A stretch of DNA of 64,000 bases from Bradyrhizobium sp. Arg816 (GCF_029989365.1 NZ_JAPRAQ010000001.1:372001-436000); one strand, 5' to 3'; numbered from the stretch's first letter, positions 17,848 to 27,179 are shown. Notes: generated by a model from the sequence alone, not told the origin. A program made the numbers and translations.

Positions 17848-18557
17848 GCGAGATGCTGTCCATGACGGATGTGACGGTCTGCTACGACAATGTCGAAGCG
17901 GTCCGCAACGTGTCGCTGTCGGTCGAGGAAGGTCAGATCGTCACCGTCATCGGCCCGAACGGTGCCGGCAAGACCACGCTGCTGATGGCGGCCATCGGCC
18001 TGCTCGCCTCTCGCGGGCGCATGGTCTTCCAGGGTCACGACATCGGCAGAATGTCGGTCGAAGACCGCGTCGAGCGCCGGCTGTGCCTGGTGCCGGAGAA
18101 GCGCGAGCTGTTCTCCGACATGACGGTCGCAGACAACCTCCTGCTCGGCTCCTACAGCCTGCGCGACCGCACGGGCGTCCAGAAGACATTGGACGAGGTT
18201 TATGATCGCTTCCCCCGCCTGAAGGAGCGGCAACGCCAGGCCGCCGGCACGCTCTCCGGCGGCGAGCGCCAGATGCTCGCGCTCGGCCGCGCGCTGATGG
18301 CCAAGCCGAAGCTGCTCATGCTGGACGAACCCAGCCTCGGCCTCGCGCCGCTGATCGTGCGCGAGATCTTTCGCACCATCGCGTCGCTGCGCGATCTCGG
18401 CGTTTCGATCCTGCTGGTCGAGCAGAACGCCCGCGCCGCGCTGGAGACGGCCGACTACGGCTATGTGCTCGAGACCGGCGAGGTCGTGCAGTCCGGCCCC
18501 GCCAAGGATCTCATCCACGATCCCAGGCTGATCACGGCCTATCTCGGCGGGCACTAG
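17844..18557 (+). CDS. ABC transporter ATPase (LivF family)
   Basis: A 237-residue nucleotide-binding subunit: Walker A GPNGAGKTT, signature LSGGERQ, Walker B LLMLDEPSLG and the C-terminal YLGGH that ends most LivF proteins. It starts in a 4-base overlap with the fused LivM-LivG gene and is the last gene of the importer operon. With the LivG-type domain it powers uptake of the ligand delivered by one or both solute-binding proteins. Confidence 0.92.
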   Translation: MSEMLSMTDVTVCYDNVEAVRNVSLSVEEGQIVTVIGPNGAGKTTLLMAAIGLLASRGRMVFQGHDIGRMSVEDRVERRLCLVPEKRELFSDMTVADNLLLGSYSLRDRTGVQKTLDEVYDRFPRLKERQRQAAGTLSGGERQMLALGRALMAKPKLLMLDEPSLGLAPLIVREIFRTIASLRDLGVSILLVEQNARAALETADYGYVLETGEVVQSGPAKDLIHDPRLITAYLGGH

Positions 18558-18558
18558 C

Positions 18559-18582
18559 GCCGGTTCGGATCAGGCCCGGCGA
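18559..18582 (+). terminator. Weak hairpin after the importer operon
   Basis: CGCCGG (18559-18564) pairs with CCGGCG (18577-18582) over a 12-base loop, one base beyond the stop codon of the last importer gene. There is no T-run, so it may only be an mRNA end structure. Confidence 0.3.
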
Positions 18583-18952
18583 GCCGCACAACAAAATAGT
18601 CCAAAACAACCCCATGCACAGTAGCCGGTGACAGCGATATCAATGGCTTGCTGGCCGGCGTCTGCGGATTTTACGAAATCAGCTTGATCCGTCGGGCAAA
18701 ACAGTGGCATGATGCCATCATCGCCGCTCACGTCGCTGTCTTTTCGGAAGCTAGGGGACGCCTTCACCTCGCGGGATGCCCTACCAGCGAGACCGAGTAC
18801 AGCGCCCGGGAAGCCGAAGTACTTGCCTCCTCAATTGAGCAAGCAAAACGTCCCGCAAACATCAGAGCCTCGCTAAGCTGCCGGAATCGTTTGTTCGCAC
18901 CTCGGCCGACACGGAGATGGATAGGCTGGTGCTAGCTTCTGGCCGATCCGCG
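18583..18952. other. Intergenic stretch without a supported gene
   Basis: Open frames on both strands lack ribosome sites and resemble nothing I recognise. Base composition is lower in GC than the flanks. The 85-bp repeat follows directly. Confidence 0.4.
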
Positions 18953-19037
18953 AAGTGGCGACACCTTTCACTGAGGTCCGCTTGGTGGGGTGGAGCGGAC
19001 CGATTTTGCTCGCTCTGAGTTCTTCGCAATTTGACCC
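18953..19037. repeat. 85-bp dispersed repeat, copy 1
   Basis: An 85-base segment from AAGTGGCGA to TTTGACCC that recurs at 20006-20090 in the same orientation with roughly 80 percent identity and no gaps. It contains an imperfect hairpin around GAGGTCCGCTT and GAGCGGACC. The two copies bracket the ThuA-like gene. Many rhizobial intergenic regions carry related 'GTCCGCTT...AAGCGGAC' elements (recollection, not checked). Confidence 0.6.
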
Positions 19038-19134
19038 GGAGCGGAAGTCGCAGACCAGGACGGTCCGAACCTCTGGCACGGCGACCTGCCGACGAATCCG
19101 GCGGTGGCGCAAATGCGAAGTGCCGCGGCGTCTA

Positions 19135-19890
19135 CTAGGGCGACCTTCGCATCGACCAGAGGATAGCGTTCGTGAGGATTCGCTGGTAGCGGGCGTCCTG
19201 CCAAACTGACGGCTCGTGGCCTAGCGCCGAATAAAATACTCGTCCCTCGCCATAGAATCGGGTCCAGATGAGAGGCCAGCCATAGAATCGTTGATGTACG
19301 CCGGTCTTGCCAAGGTCCACCGAGCTTGGGTCGAGGCGCAGAAGCACGTGTGATCCACGATAGTCGAAGTCGCTGATTTGGTAGATCTCGTCCTCGACTT
19401 GCAACGAATTCCCAAGGAAAGCCACCAGGGGATCGCCAGGATCAACCACCTCGATCTTCACGGCCTGATGCCAAGGATGACCATTAAAGTAGCCACCGAC
19501 CAGATCGAGATAGTCCGGCCAAGTGTAGAATGTGTCCGTCGCCGAATGAACGCCAAGGAACCCGCGGCCCGAGCGCACAAAGTTGAGAAGAGCTCTCTTT
19601 TGCGCGTCGCTCATCGGAAGTTCTCCTGACGTGTAGAACATCACCGCTGCGTAGCGCTCGAGGTTTTCGGTTGAAAATTCAGACGTGTCTTCCGTTGTAG
19701 TGACTTCAAAGACACCCGAATTGCTTCCGAGCTGGGTCACGATTGCCTTAGAAAGCGGTATGACGTCATGCCGGTAGCCGGCGGAGTATGTGAAATAGAG
19801 GATGCGCTCTGGCGGACGCTCCGGATGCGCGCCGAGTGGTCGGATTGCCGCCGCGCCGCCGAGGAGCGCGATGAACTCACGTCGCCTCAC
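19135..19890 (-). CDS. ThuA-like (trehalose-utilisation/GATase-fold) protein with Tat leader
   Basis: About 251 residues from the GTG at 19890 (an upstream start at 19935 is also open). The chosen start gives a twin-arginine leader (RRREFIALLGGAAAI) of the sort common in Bradyrhizobium exported proteins. The mature part has the ThuA/class I glutamine amidotransferase-like pattern: ILYFTYSAGYRHD, YAAVMFYTSGELP, FVRSGRGFLGVHSATDTFY, GGYFNGHPWHQ and ALGHEP near the end. ThuA-domain proteins are linked to sugar oxidation, but exported members have no settled role. It is isolated between the two 85-bp repeats. Confidence 0.8.
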   Translation of the reverse strand: MRRREFIALLGGAAAIRPLGAHPERPPERILYFTYSAGYRHDVIPLSKAIVTQLGSNSGVFEVTTTEDTSEFSTENLERYAAVMFYTSGELPMSDAQKRALLNFVRSGRGFLGVHSATDTFYTWPDYLDLVGGYFNGHPWHQAVKIEVVDPGDPLVAFLGNSLQVEDEIYQISDFDYRGSHVLLRLDPSSVDLGKTGVHQRFYGWPLIWTRFYGEGRVFYSALGHEPSVWQDARYQRILTNAILWSMRRSP

Positions 19891-20005
19891 AATCGCCTCC
19901 GCCAAAACCAACCATGTGTTGAAGAAGCCTAGCACAGATCAGCCCAGTGCCGACCCTGGGGCATCGCCCTCTGGCGTCCCATGCAACGCTGCTGGCTCAT
20001 CAGCT

Positions 20006-20090
20006 AAGTGGCGAACCGTCTTACTGAGGTCCGCTTCGTGGGTGGAAGCGGACTGGTTTTGCTCAGGCCGAGTTCTTCGCACTTTGACCC
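20006..20090. repeat. 85-bp dispersed repeat, copy 2
   Basis: Partner of the copy at 18953-19037, same orientation, about 80 percent identical over all 85 bases. Here the inner hairpin is better formed: GTCCGCTT and AAGCGGAC pair perfectly across a short G-rich loop. Confidence 0.6.
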
Positions 20091-20145
20091 AAAGCCGACG
20101 TAGGGCGGGAACGCGCTGAAGTCGGCTTCTGACCGGAAGCGCTCA

Positions 20146-21708
20146 TCACCCTTCCGGCACGCCAGCGAGGCGCCAGCCTTCACACAAGCGCTGCAGCCCG
20201 GCAAGGTAAATTGGATTGTCGCTTTGTTGAGCTGCGAGCAAGCGACGAATGGTGAAACCTGAGTTGAGCGCAAGTCCCGTTCTCGCAGCAGTTCGCGCCT
20301 CATCGAGCGCGCCGGTCAAGGCCAAGGCAGCGGCGAGCGATATATGAGCGAGATGAAAGTTACGGTTCGCCTCGGTGCTTCGTCGCAGCCAACTGACGGC
20401 TTCGACGTCTGAACCAAGCAGCAGCTTGGCCACGCCCGCAAAACACGCCCACTGGTAGGCGAAAACGTCGCGAGGAGAGAGCCGTAAAGCTTCGAGTATA
20501 TGGCCTTCGGTCTCGGTAGCGCGACCTATGTAGGATTTGGCGAAACCAAGGGCAGCATGAGCGTTGACCAAATTCGGAGCCAGCGCCAACGCATGTTCGA
20601 ACTCACGGATGCCTTGGGCGGCCCGGTTCGTAAAGGTCTGGACCCAACCCCGAGCCATGTGGGCTGAGGCACTGTTCGGCCTAATCGACAACACCTTGTT
20701 CACCATCGCCTCGGCCGCCGCAAGCCGCGCGGGCCCATCATCCGTCGTAAAGCTACCTCCAACTACCGTATCAACATTTGCCAGACCAATCATTGCTTCG
20801 ACGTTGCCGGAATCGAACTCCAGCGAGCGTTCGAAGAAGCCCCGCGCTTGCGTAACGCATTCAAGGCTAATCCCCTTCATCAACCAGGCCCGGCCCTGGA
20901 AGCACAAGTCCATCGCATCGGGATGCAGCGTACGCTCGGCTCGTCGCGCCTCAGCCTCGATGAGCTGGGCACCTAATGTACCGGCGAGCCTCGACACGAT
21001 TTCGTCCTGCATATCGAACAGGTCGACGACAGGCTTCTCGAAGCGCTCGGCCCAAAGATGCTGGCCGCTCCTGGCATCGATCAGCTGAACATTCATCCGA
21101 AGTCGCTTGCCGCTGCGTTGCACTGAGCCTTCGAGCACGTAGCGAACGTTTAATTCGCGGCCGACTTGCCGTACATCGACTGCTCTATCCTTGTATGAGA
21201 CGGCGCTGTGCCGTGCGATGACAAATGAACCAGCGATGCGCGACAAGTCCGTGGTCAGACTCTCGGTTACACCATCCACGAAATAGTCCTGCTCGCGATC
21301 ACCGCTCAGGTTTGCGAAGGGCAGCACGACGATGGATAGGCGCGGCGGTGCGTCGCCAGTGCGCTCGACTGGGTCCACCGCCTGATTTGCGGGCCTCCGG
21401 TCTTCCTGCACTGCACCAACGAAGCGGAAACCTTTGCGCGGCAATGTTTTGATCAAGTGCTGTCTCTCGCCCGTGTCGCCGATTGCGCTCCGGGCGGCAT
21501 TGAGGCGAGTCGTCAGCGCAGCATCCGAGACGATGCGCCCCTTCCAAACGGCGTTGATGAGGTCGTCCTTGCTGACGACGCGCTCTCTGTTTCGGATCAG
21601 GTATTCAAGCAGATCGAACACCTGGGGTGCGACAACGATCACGTCCGTTGCGCGCTGCAGTTCGCGCCTGTCGGTATCCAATGCGTAATCCTCAAAAAGA
21701 AAACGCAA
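20146..21708 (-). CDS. Winged-helix (OmpR/CadC-type) regulator with TolB-like and TPR domains
   Basis: About 520 residues. Residues 1-~95 form an OmpR/PhoB-type winged helix (DRRELQRATDVIVVAPQVFDLLEYL, VVSKDDLINAVWKGRIVSDAALTTRLNAARSAIGD). Residues ~125-260 match the TolB-N/FlgO-like segment often attached to such regulators (SIVVLPFANLSGDREQDYFVDGVTESLTTDLSRI). The rest is a TPR array. This architecture is widespread in rhizobia, sometimes called adenylate-cyclase-like; targets are unknown and there is no receiver domain. TTG at 21708 is preceded by GAGAGGGA at good spacing and matches the family N-terminus (LRFLFEDYALD); GTG at 21732 is an alternative. Confidence 0.85.
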   Translation of the reverse strand: MRFLFEDYALDTDRRELQRATDVIVVAPQVFDLLEYLIRNRERVVSKDDLINAVWKGRIVSDAALTTRLNAARSAIGDTGERQHLIKTLPRKGFRFVGAVQEDRRPANQAVDPVERTGDAPPRLSIVVLPFANLSGDREQDYFVDGVTESLTTDLSRIAGSFVIARHSAVSYKDRAVDVRQVGRELNVRYVLEGSVQRSGKRLRMNVQLIDARSGQHLWAERFEKPVVDLFDMQDEIVSRLAGTLGAQLIEAEARRAERTLHPDAMDLCFQGRAWLMKGISLECVTQARGFFERSLEFDSGNVEAMIGLANVDTVVGGSFTTDDGPARLAAAEAMVNKVLSIRPNSASAHMARGWVQTFTNRAAQGIREFEHALALAPNLVNAHAALGFAKSYIGRATETEGHILEALRLSPRDVFAYQWACFAGVAKLLLGSDVEAVSWLRRSTEANRNFHLAHISLAAALALTGALDEARTAARTGLALNSGFTIRRLLAAQQSDNPIYLAGLQRLCEGWRLAGVPEG

Positions 21709-21913
21709 GCTGCATTCCCTCTCAGGAGCCACCTCTGAAACCCCTAGAATAAGCTGCCAGTGAGGAAAATGTAAGCGAGCTGTTGCTGTCTACATCGTTT
21801 TGCGACCTTATCGCCGCAAGCCAGCAGTGCTCATCTCGTTCGGGCTGATGGGAGTGAGCCTGCTGGGCCTGGCGCTGACGCTGACCTGCGCTCCCCAAAG
21901 AACGGAGATTGGC

Positions 21914-24787
21914 TCAACCGAGATCACGCAAAAGGCCTTTTGCTCGCTTAAGGTCGGCGGTGTCGAGACCTTCGGTAAACCGGTCGTAAATCGGTTGCAG
22001 CAGCGCCTTCGCTTCAGCCGGTCGGCCCTGATCGCGAAACAACTGCGCCAAGCTTGTGGCGCCGCGTAGTTCCCAGGACAGAGCGCCTTGCAGGCACGCC
22101 CACTTCATCGCCAGGTAAAACTGATCCTCGGCCGTTGCCGCAGCGCCGGGCGCACCTTGCAACAGCAGCAGTTCGCCCTTGATGCGCTGCAGCTCGGCGA
22201 TGCTCAAGCGTTCTTCGGTCTCCTCCGCGCGCGCGATCGCATCGTGCACCACCGAAAGTCCTTCGCCCACTTGCCCGACGCGCCCCAAGCCTTCCGCCAT
22301 CTCACCAACGAACAGGAAATAGCGGTGCGATGCGTTGACTTCGTCGCCGAGTTCGTCGATGCCTGACCGCAGCAGCGGCAATCCGCCGGCGGTATCTCCG
22401 CGCCTGATCGCAAGCAGTCCTTGATGGCTGCGGGCAAAGGCGACATAGCGCATCAGCGAATGCCTGGTCGAAAGGTCGATCAGCCTTGTCACATAATGGT
22501 CTGCGACATCCATATGGCCGCTCCACAGCGCGATCGGGCATGCTGCGTTGGCGACGATGTAGCACACCGAGTTGACGTGTCTGCTGGCAGATGCCTCATG
22601 CAGGTATGTTTCGGCGATGCGCATTGCGCGATCCGGAAATCCCTGCAGCCATAGGGTCCGGCCCAGAAAGGCGCCGGCGGTCACCCGCTGGTTGCTCCGG
22701 AAACGGCTGATCCGCGACGTTTGGACGGGAGGAACATAGTGCGCGAGCATGCGTTCGAGGTGATACCGCGCGCTTGGTTGATCGCCGAGGCATTGCTGCG
22801 AGATGCCGATCAATCGCTCACCGATCAGCCGATCGTTGGAATTTGACCGGCTTGCCGCAAGGGCGCTGAATCGTTGCGCGGCGGTCAAGGAGGCGCGAAG
22901 TCGGCCGGCAACCCGGTGAAAGAACCACAGGCCCAACAGCGACCGCAATTGATGCTCGACATCGTCAAGCCTCTCTGCAAGCTCCAGCGCCCTTGTCCAG
23001 GCTCCGCCGAGCGCGGGAATTTTCGCGTCGGTGACAAATATCAGGGTCGTACCGAGCGCAGTATGCAGCTTCATCTCGAGGCGCGCGTCGCCATTGACGG
23101 TAGCCCCAAGGGCGGCGATCGCCCGCTCCACGCGGCCTCGGCATTCCTCCAGCAACGACGAATGGATGCATAGGGGCACGGCGGCCGCGGTCAGCCCCGC
23201 GCCAATCTGCACGTCACCGCCGGGTGAGAAGGCCCAACCCAGCGCCGCGCGCAGGTTGTCGATGTGCCGTCCGTAGTCGCCCATCCAGTCGACCGTGGGG
23301 CGCATCTCCAGCTCCGCTTCAGCCCGCTCGAACAAGTCCCGGTAATACTCGGCATGGCGGCGCGCGAGCCGTTCCCGTTCCCCGCTCTCGTCAAGCTTTT
23401 CGAGGGCATAAGTATGGGTCGTATCCAATAAGCGGTAGCGCGCCGCGGTGGCATCGATTTCCGCCACGACCAGCGACTTCGAAACCAGGCTGGAAATTCC
23501 ATCGACCACGTCCGGCAAAGCGATCCCGGCGTCCGTTACCACCGCGCAGATCGCCTCCAGGTCGATGGCGCCTGCGAAGACCGCGAGCCGACGGAGGAGC
23601 ACCAGCTCAGGCTCAGTGAGCAGCTCGTAGCTCCAATCGAAAGTCGCCCGCAGAGTTTGGTGACGCGGCAGCGCCGTCCGCCAACCTCCGGTCAGCGGCT
23701 GAAACCGATCGTCAAGGTGAGCGGCGAGTTCTTCGACACCGAGAGCCGTGACACGTGCCGCCGCCATTTCAATCGCGAGCGGTATGCCATCAAGACGCCG
23801 GCAGATCGCCGCGATCGTCTTTGCCCGCTGGCCATCCAGAACCGCCCCTGGCTCGGTTGCTCGCGCACGTTCGATGAACAGTCTGACGGCGCCGTATTTC
23901 AGGAGATCATCCGAGGCCTCCGTCGGAATCGAGAGCGGCTGCACCCAGTAGACCTGCTCCCCCTCGGCCCGGAGCGGCTCCCGGCTGGTTGCGATGATCT
24001 GAGCCGAGGATCCGGCTCGCAGCACGCCCTCAGCCATCCTCGCTGCGGCGTCGATCACATGCTCGCAGGTGTCCAACACCACCAACAAGCGCCGCGCCGC
24101 CAGTGCCAGCGCCACGCGCTGCGTCGAAATTTCACCTCCGCCGAACTTGAGCCCGATCGCGGCAGCGAGCGCTATCGGAACCAGACTGGGATCGGCGAGC
24201 GGCGAGAACTCGACCAGCCACACGCCCTCTGGAAAATGCGGCAGCAGTTCACGGGCGACCGCGAGCGCGAGCCGTGTCTTGCCGATCCCCCCCGCCCCGG
24301 TCAGGGTGACGAGCCGGCCGGCACGGACGAGCTTCGAGATTTCCCCGACCTCGGCGGTGCGGCCGATCAACGCCGAAACCGGCTGCGGCAGGTTGGTCGA
24401 CGCTAATGGCTGCGCCGACGCACTTTCGTTCAGGTAGAGTGGATGTCCCGGTCCGGTTGCTGGCCGCATGGTCCAGATGCCGCGCAGGTGATAGCCGCGG
24501 CCGGACACCGTCTTCAACAACTCGCGATCTGCGCCGAGCGCCTTGCGAATGGCGGATATATGAATCTGCAGCGTGTTTTCTTCGACCGTCGCAACCGGCC
24601 ACACCTGATCTATCAGGTCGCGCTTGTTGACAAGCTCGCCGCCCGACTGAACCAGAATCTCCAGAATCTCGAATGCACGGTTCCCGATCGGAACGGCAAC
24701 ACCTCGGGACCGCAACTCACGCTGGGTAAGATCAATCTCCCACCCGTTCGACTCATAGACGGCTCGTAGGCTTTGCTCCGCCATCAC
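21914..24787 (-). CDS. Winged-helix/STAND-type ATPase regulator with C-terminal repeats
   Basis: A 957-residue signalling protein. The N-terminal winged helix (to about residue 105) has LTQRELRSRGVAVPIGNRAFEILEILV and TVSGRGYHLRG. A STAND/AfsR-like NTPase domain follows with Walker A GAGGIGKTRLA and the LLVVLDTCEHV strand, then HPDRFQPLTGGWRTALPRHQTLRATFDWSYELL-type region typical of these ATPases (DDRFQPLTGG, HQTLRATFDWSY). The C-terminal 450 residues are helical repeats. Such proteins switch between closed ADP and open ATP forms on sensing a ligand. Target unknown. It lies downstream of the membrane LytTR gene on the same strand. Confidence 0.85.
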   Translation of the reverse strand: MMAEQSLRAVYESNGWEIDLTQRELRSRGVAVPIGNRAFEILEILVQSGGELVNKRDLIDQVWPVATVEENTLQIHISAIRKALGADRELLKTVSGRGYHLRGIWTMRPATGPGHPLYLNESASAQPLASTNLPQPVSALIGRTAEVGEISKLVRAGRLVTLTGAGGIGKTRLALAVARELLPHFPEGVWLVEFSPLADPSLVPIALAAAIGLKFGGGEISTQRVALALAARRLLVVLDTCEHVIDAAARMAEGVLRAGSSAQIIATSREPLRAEGEQVYWVQPLSIPTEASDDLLKYGAVRLFIERARATEPGAVLDGQRAKTIAAICRRLDGIPLAIEMAAARVTALGVEELAAHLDDRFQPLTGGWRTALPRHQTLRATFDWSYELLTEPELVLLRRLAVFAGAIDLEAICAVVTDAGIALPDVVDGISSLVSKSLVVAEIDATAARYRLLDTTHTYALEKLDESGERERLARRHAEYYRDLFERAEAELEMRPTVDWMGDYGRHIDNLRAALGWAFSPGGDVQIGAGLTAAAVPLCIHSSLLEECRGRVERAIAALGATVNGDARLEMKLHTALGTTLIFVTDAKIPALGGAWTRALELAERLDDVEHQLRSLLGLWFFHRVAGRLRASLTAAQRFSALAASRSNSNDRLIGERLIGISQQCLGDQPSARYHLERMLAHYVPPVQTSRISRFRSNQRVTAGAFLGRTLWLQGFPDRAMRIAETYLHEASASRHVNSVCYIVANAACPIALWSGHMDVADHYVTRLIDLSTRHSLMRYVAFARSHQGLLAIRRGDTAGGLPLLRSGIDELGDEVNASHRYFLFVGEMAEGLGRVGQVGEGLSVVHDAIARAEETEERLSIAELQRIKGELLLLQGAPGAAATAEDQFYLAMKWACLQGALSWELRGATSLAQLFRDQGRPAEAKALLQPIYDRFTEGLDTADLKRAKGLLRDLG

Positions 24788-24914
24788 GGCCTGCCCCGCC
24801 GGTTGAGTAATCCTAAGAAAATCTCAGCATCAGATCAGGGAACCGCGCCAGGAAATCAGCTTAAACGTTGATCCGGGCAGTGGGCAAGGGCCGTCGAACT
24901 ATCCGGTCAGCGCG

Positions 24915-25724
24915 TCATAAGGACAATATTTCTGTTTCGGTGCTGCGGCCCGCCGTCGAGCTCTCGTTCGTCAACCAGCCCGCCTCCCGCACGATGGCGA
25001 CGGCTGACCGGGCGACGGGGGCCGTGATTCCATTGACGAGTTGCAGTCGCAGATTGCGGCCCTCGGTAACGGCCCGCACAACCGCCTTCCTCGCGACCCA
25101 CCAGGAGCGATGCACCTGCAGGCCATCGGCATTTTCGAGCGCCATCATCGCCTGGTTGAGCGTTGCCAGGACAAGGCGAGAGTTGCCGGCGGTATGGACG
25201 CGTACATAGTGGTCCTCCATCTGCAGGCAAAGCACCGCGGAAGGTGGCGCACCGAGTAGCCCGAAAGCAGTTGGCGGCGCTTCGCCGGCTTCCTTGGCCT
25301 GCTGTCGGCGATGTAACCGGGCCTGCATAAGAAGGGTGAAACCCAGCACAATCGGCAAGGCGGTGACGAGCCCCTGCAAGTACCAATCGAGTGGTCGCAA
25401 GATTTTCAGGAAAGGCCATATCGATACGGCGATCGACACGACCCAGATCTGGAATGGCGCGTTCAGGATGACGACGCCGAGGAAGATCGACATCCAGGTC
25501 ATCGCCGGGTTCAGGCGGAGCCGCAGTACCACCCGGATCAGCGATCCGAAAAGGAGGATTCCTGGTAAGAAACAGGCGAGTTGAAACACCACGCGCTGCC
25601 AGGTCGGTCCGTTCAGATAGCTACCAAACGGTCCGATCAGGCCGAAAAAGATGGCGCAGACGCTCGCGATCGCGAGGTCAACGACCCAATCCCGCAGAAA
25701 GTCACTCCGGCGCGCTTCACTCAT
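24915..25724 (-). CDS. Membrane-anchored LytTR-type transcriptional regulator
   Basis: A 269-residue protein with four hydrophobic segments in residues ~12-140 (LAIASVCAIFFGLIGPFG, LACFLPGILLFGSLI, WMSIFLGVVILNAPFQI, LVTALPIVLGFTLLM) and a C-terminal LytTR DNA-binding domain (LQMEDHYVRVHTAG, LVLATLNQAMMAL, VHRSWWVARKAV, LVNGITAPVARS). LytTR proteins bind DNA through beta-strands; membrane-bound versions may sense a membrane or periplasmic signal. The ATG at 25724 starts the first conserved segment. It is divergent from the secreted alpha/beta hydrolase 120 bases away and may control it (inference). Confidence 0.88.
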   Translation of the reverse strand: MSEARRSDFLRDWVVDLAIASVCAIFFGLIGPFGSYLNGPTWQRVVFQLACFLPGILLFGSLIRVVLRLRLNPAMTWMSIFLGVVILNAPFQIWVVSIAVSIWPFLKILRPLDWYLQGLVTALPIVLGFTLLMQARLHRRQQAKEAGEAPPTAFGLLGAPPSAVLCLQMEDHYVRVHTAGNSRLVLATLNQAMMALENADGLQVHRSWWVARKAVVRAVTEGRNLRLQLVNGITAPVARSAVAIVREAGWLTNESSTAGRSTETEILSL

Positions 25725-25844
25725 AAGGCCATTATAGTGGCGGTTTGCCCGCCGGCGAACCCATTCGCCCGTTGGTGAACAATTGCTGGCGCCGGCCTGT
25801 GCCGTTTGCTGGATCCTTGGCGTCTCACTCGCCGAGAGGTTCCC

Positions 25845-26816
25845 ATGCGCTACACGATTGCATATTTTTTCGCCGTACTCATCGCGGTCACCGCCGGCCA
25901 GGCCGACGCCGCGGTCGGGTTCCGGCATTTCAGCATCGACGATCCGCAAGGCCCACCTATCGAGGTGGGCGTCTGGTATCCGACCACGATGACCCCGAAG
26001 CTGGCGGCGGTCGAGACCGATCAGCAGATGGTCGCCCGCGACGCGCCGGTTGAGGGCACCGGTCTGCCGCTGGTGGTCATATCGCACGGTCACGGAGGCT
26101 CCTATGCCGGGCACCTCGACACCGCCACGGCCCTGGCCAATGCAGGGTTCGTCGTCGCCGCTCTTACGCATAATGGCGACAGCTGGCGCGACCAAAGCCG
26201 TCCTACCGCAATCTGGGAACGGCCACGGCAATTGAAGCTGCTCACGGATTACATGCTGGGCGCGTGGAGCGACCACGGGCGCCTCGATGCCAATCGCGTT
26301 GGCGCGTTCGGCTTCTCGGCTGGCGGCTTGACGGTGCTAGCGGCCGCCGGTGGCGAGCCGGACCTTCGGACCCTCCCGCGTCACTGCAAGGCGCATCCCG
26401 CCTTCGAAGACTGTCAGATCATTCAAGAGCACCCGTCGCTGCCGGATACCGATATCGTCTGGACCCACGATCCGCGAATCAAGGCGGTGGTCTCCGCCGC
26501 GCCCGCTCTCGGTTTTGCCTTCGGGACCAACGGTCTAGCGGCGGTCCTCCAGCCGGTGCAGCTGTGGCGGGCCGAGGATGATCAAGTGCTGCCACACCCC
26601 TATTATGCGGAAGCCGTTCGGCTCGCCTTGCCGACGCCACCGGAGACGCACGTCGTGGCTGACGCCGGGCACTACGACTTTCTGAAGCCGTGCTCTGCGG
26701 ACCTGGCAAACCGCATGCCTGCAATCTGCACAAGCAAGCCGGGCTTCGACCGCGCTGCGTTTCATGAGCGCTTCGATCACGACATCGTCGCCTTCTTCAA
26801 GCGGACGCTGCAGTAG
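25845..26816 (+). CDS. Secreted alpha/beta hydrolase (dienelactone hydrolase/PAF-AH-like)
   Basis: A 323-residue exported hydrolase. A signal peptide (MRYTIAYFFAVLIAVTAGQADA) is followed by an alpha/beta core: VGVWYPT, VVISHGHGGSYAGH, the nucleophile elbow GFSAGG, the acid region (LWRAEDDQVLPH) and the histidine in DAGHYDFL. Several cysteines (RHCKAHPAFEDC, PCSADL, AICTSK) could form disulfides in the periplasm. A GAGAGG ribosome site precedes ATG 25845. Substrate is unknown; esters or lactones are typical. Confidence 0.85.
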   Translation: MRYTIAYFFAVLIAVTAGQADAAVGFRHFSIDDPQGPPIEVGVWYPTTMTPKLAAVETDQQMVARDAPVEGTGLPLVVISHGHGGSYAGHLDTATALANAGFVVAALTHNGDSWRDQSRPTAIWERPRQLKLLTDYMLGAWSDHGRLDANRVGAFGFSAGGLTVLAAAGGEPDLRTLPRHCKAHPAFEDCQIIQEHPSLPDTDIVWTHDPRIKAVVSAAPALGFAFGTNGLAAVLQPVQLWRAEDDQVLPHPYYAEAVRLALPTPPETHVVADAGHYDFLKPCSADLANRMPAICTSKPGFDRAAFHERFDHDIVAFFKRTLQ

Positions 26817-26849
26817 GACGCGGAGCGCAACGGCCTTCGTGGTCAGCGC

Positions 26850-27179
26850 TTAGCCAGTGTTCCTGACCGCCTCGGCGAGAATGGCATACAGCTGCTGCTT
26901 GCTGAATTCCTTGGGCTGCTGCTTCTCTGCGGTGCTCCGCGACACCTTCTTTTCTACTCGACGTACCAAGGCGGCCGACGACGCCGGCCTTAGCTTCGGG
27001 GGCGGCCTGATCTTGGGTCTTGCTGTTGGCGGCTTGTGGCCACGCTTCAAGCCCGAACGGGTCAGCATCCCGCAGACCGCGTTACGGCTATACCCGAGAC
27101 GGCGCGCAATCTGTGCCGCACTCTGTCCTGCGGCCCAGAGCCTTTTGAGCAGCGCTACGTCTTTCGCATCCCAGCCCAT
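26850..27179 (-). CDS. GcrA-like cell-cycle regulator family protein
   Basis: A 109-residue protein. Residues 1-~50 match the GcrA DNA-binding domain: DVALLKRLWAAGQSAAQIARRLG and YSRNAVCGMLTRSGLK (GcrA usually reads TRNAVIGKVHRLGL). A basic, proline-rich tail follows. Canonical GcrA (about 170 residues) is a sigma-70 cofactor acting on methylated promoters in Caulobacter; this shorter form lacks the full C-terminal sigma-binding part, so it is more likely a paralog than the main GcrA. The end converges with the alpha/beta hydrolase 33 bases away. Confidence 0.8.
   Translation of the reverse strand: MGWDAKDVALLKRLWAAGQSAAQIARRLGYSRNAVCGMLTRSGLKRGHKPPTARPKIRPPPKLRPASSAALVRRVEKKVSRSTAEKQQPKEFSKQQLYAILAEAVRNTG

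Noticed and set aside
18648..18935. 95-codon plus-strand frame after the importer operon
   Set aside because: No ribosome site, no recognisable sequence, and it runs into the repeat region.
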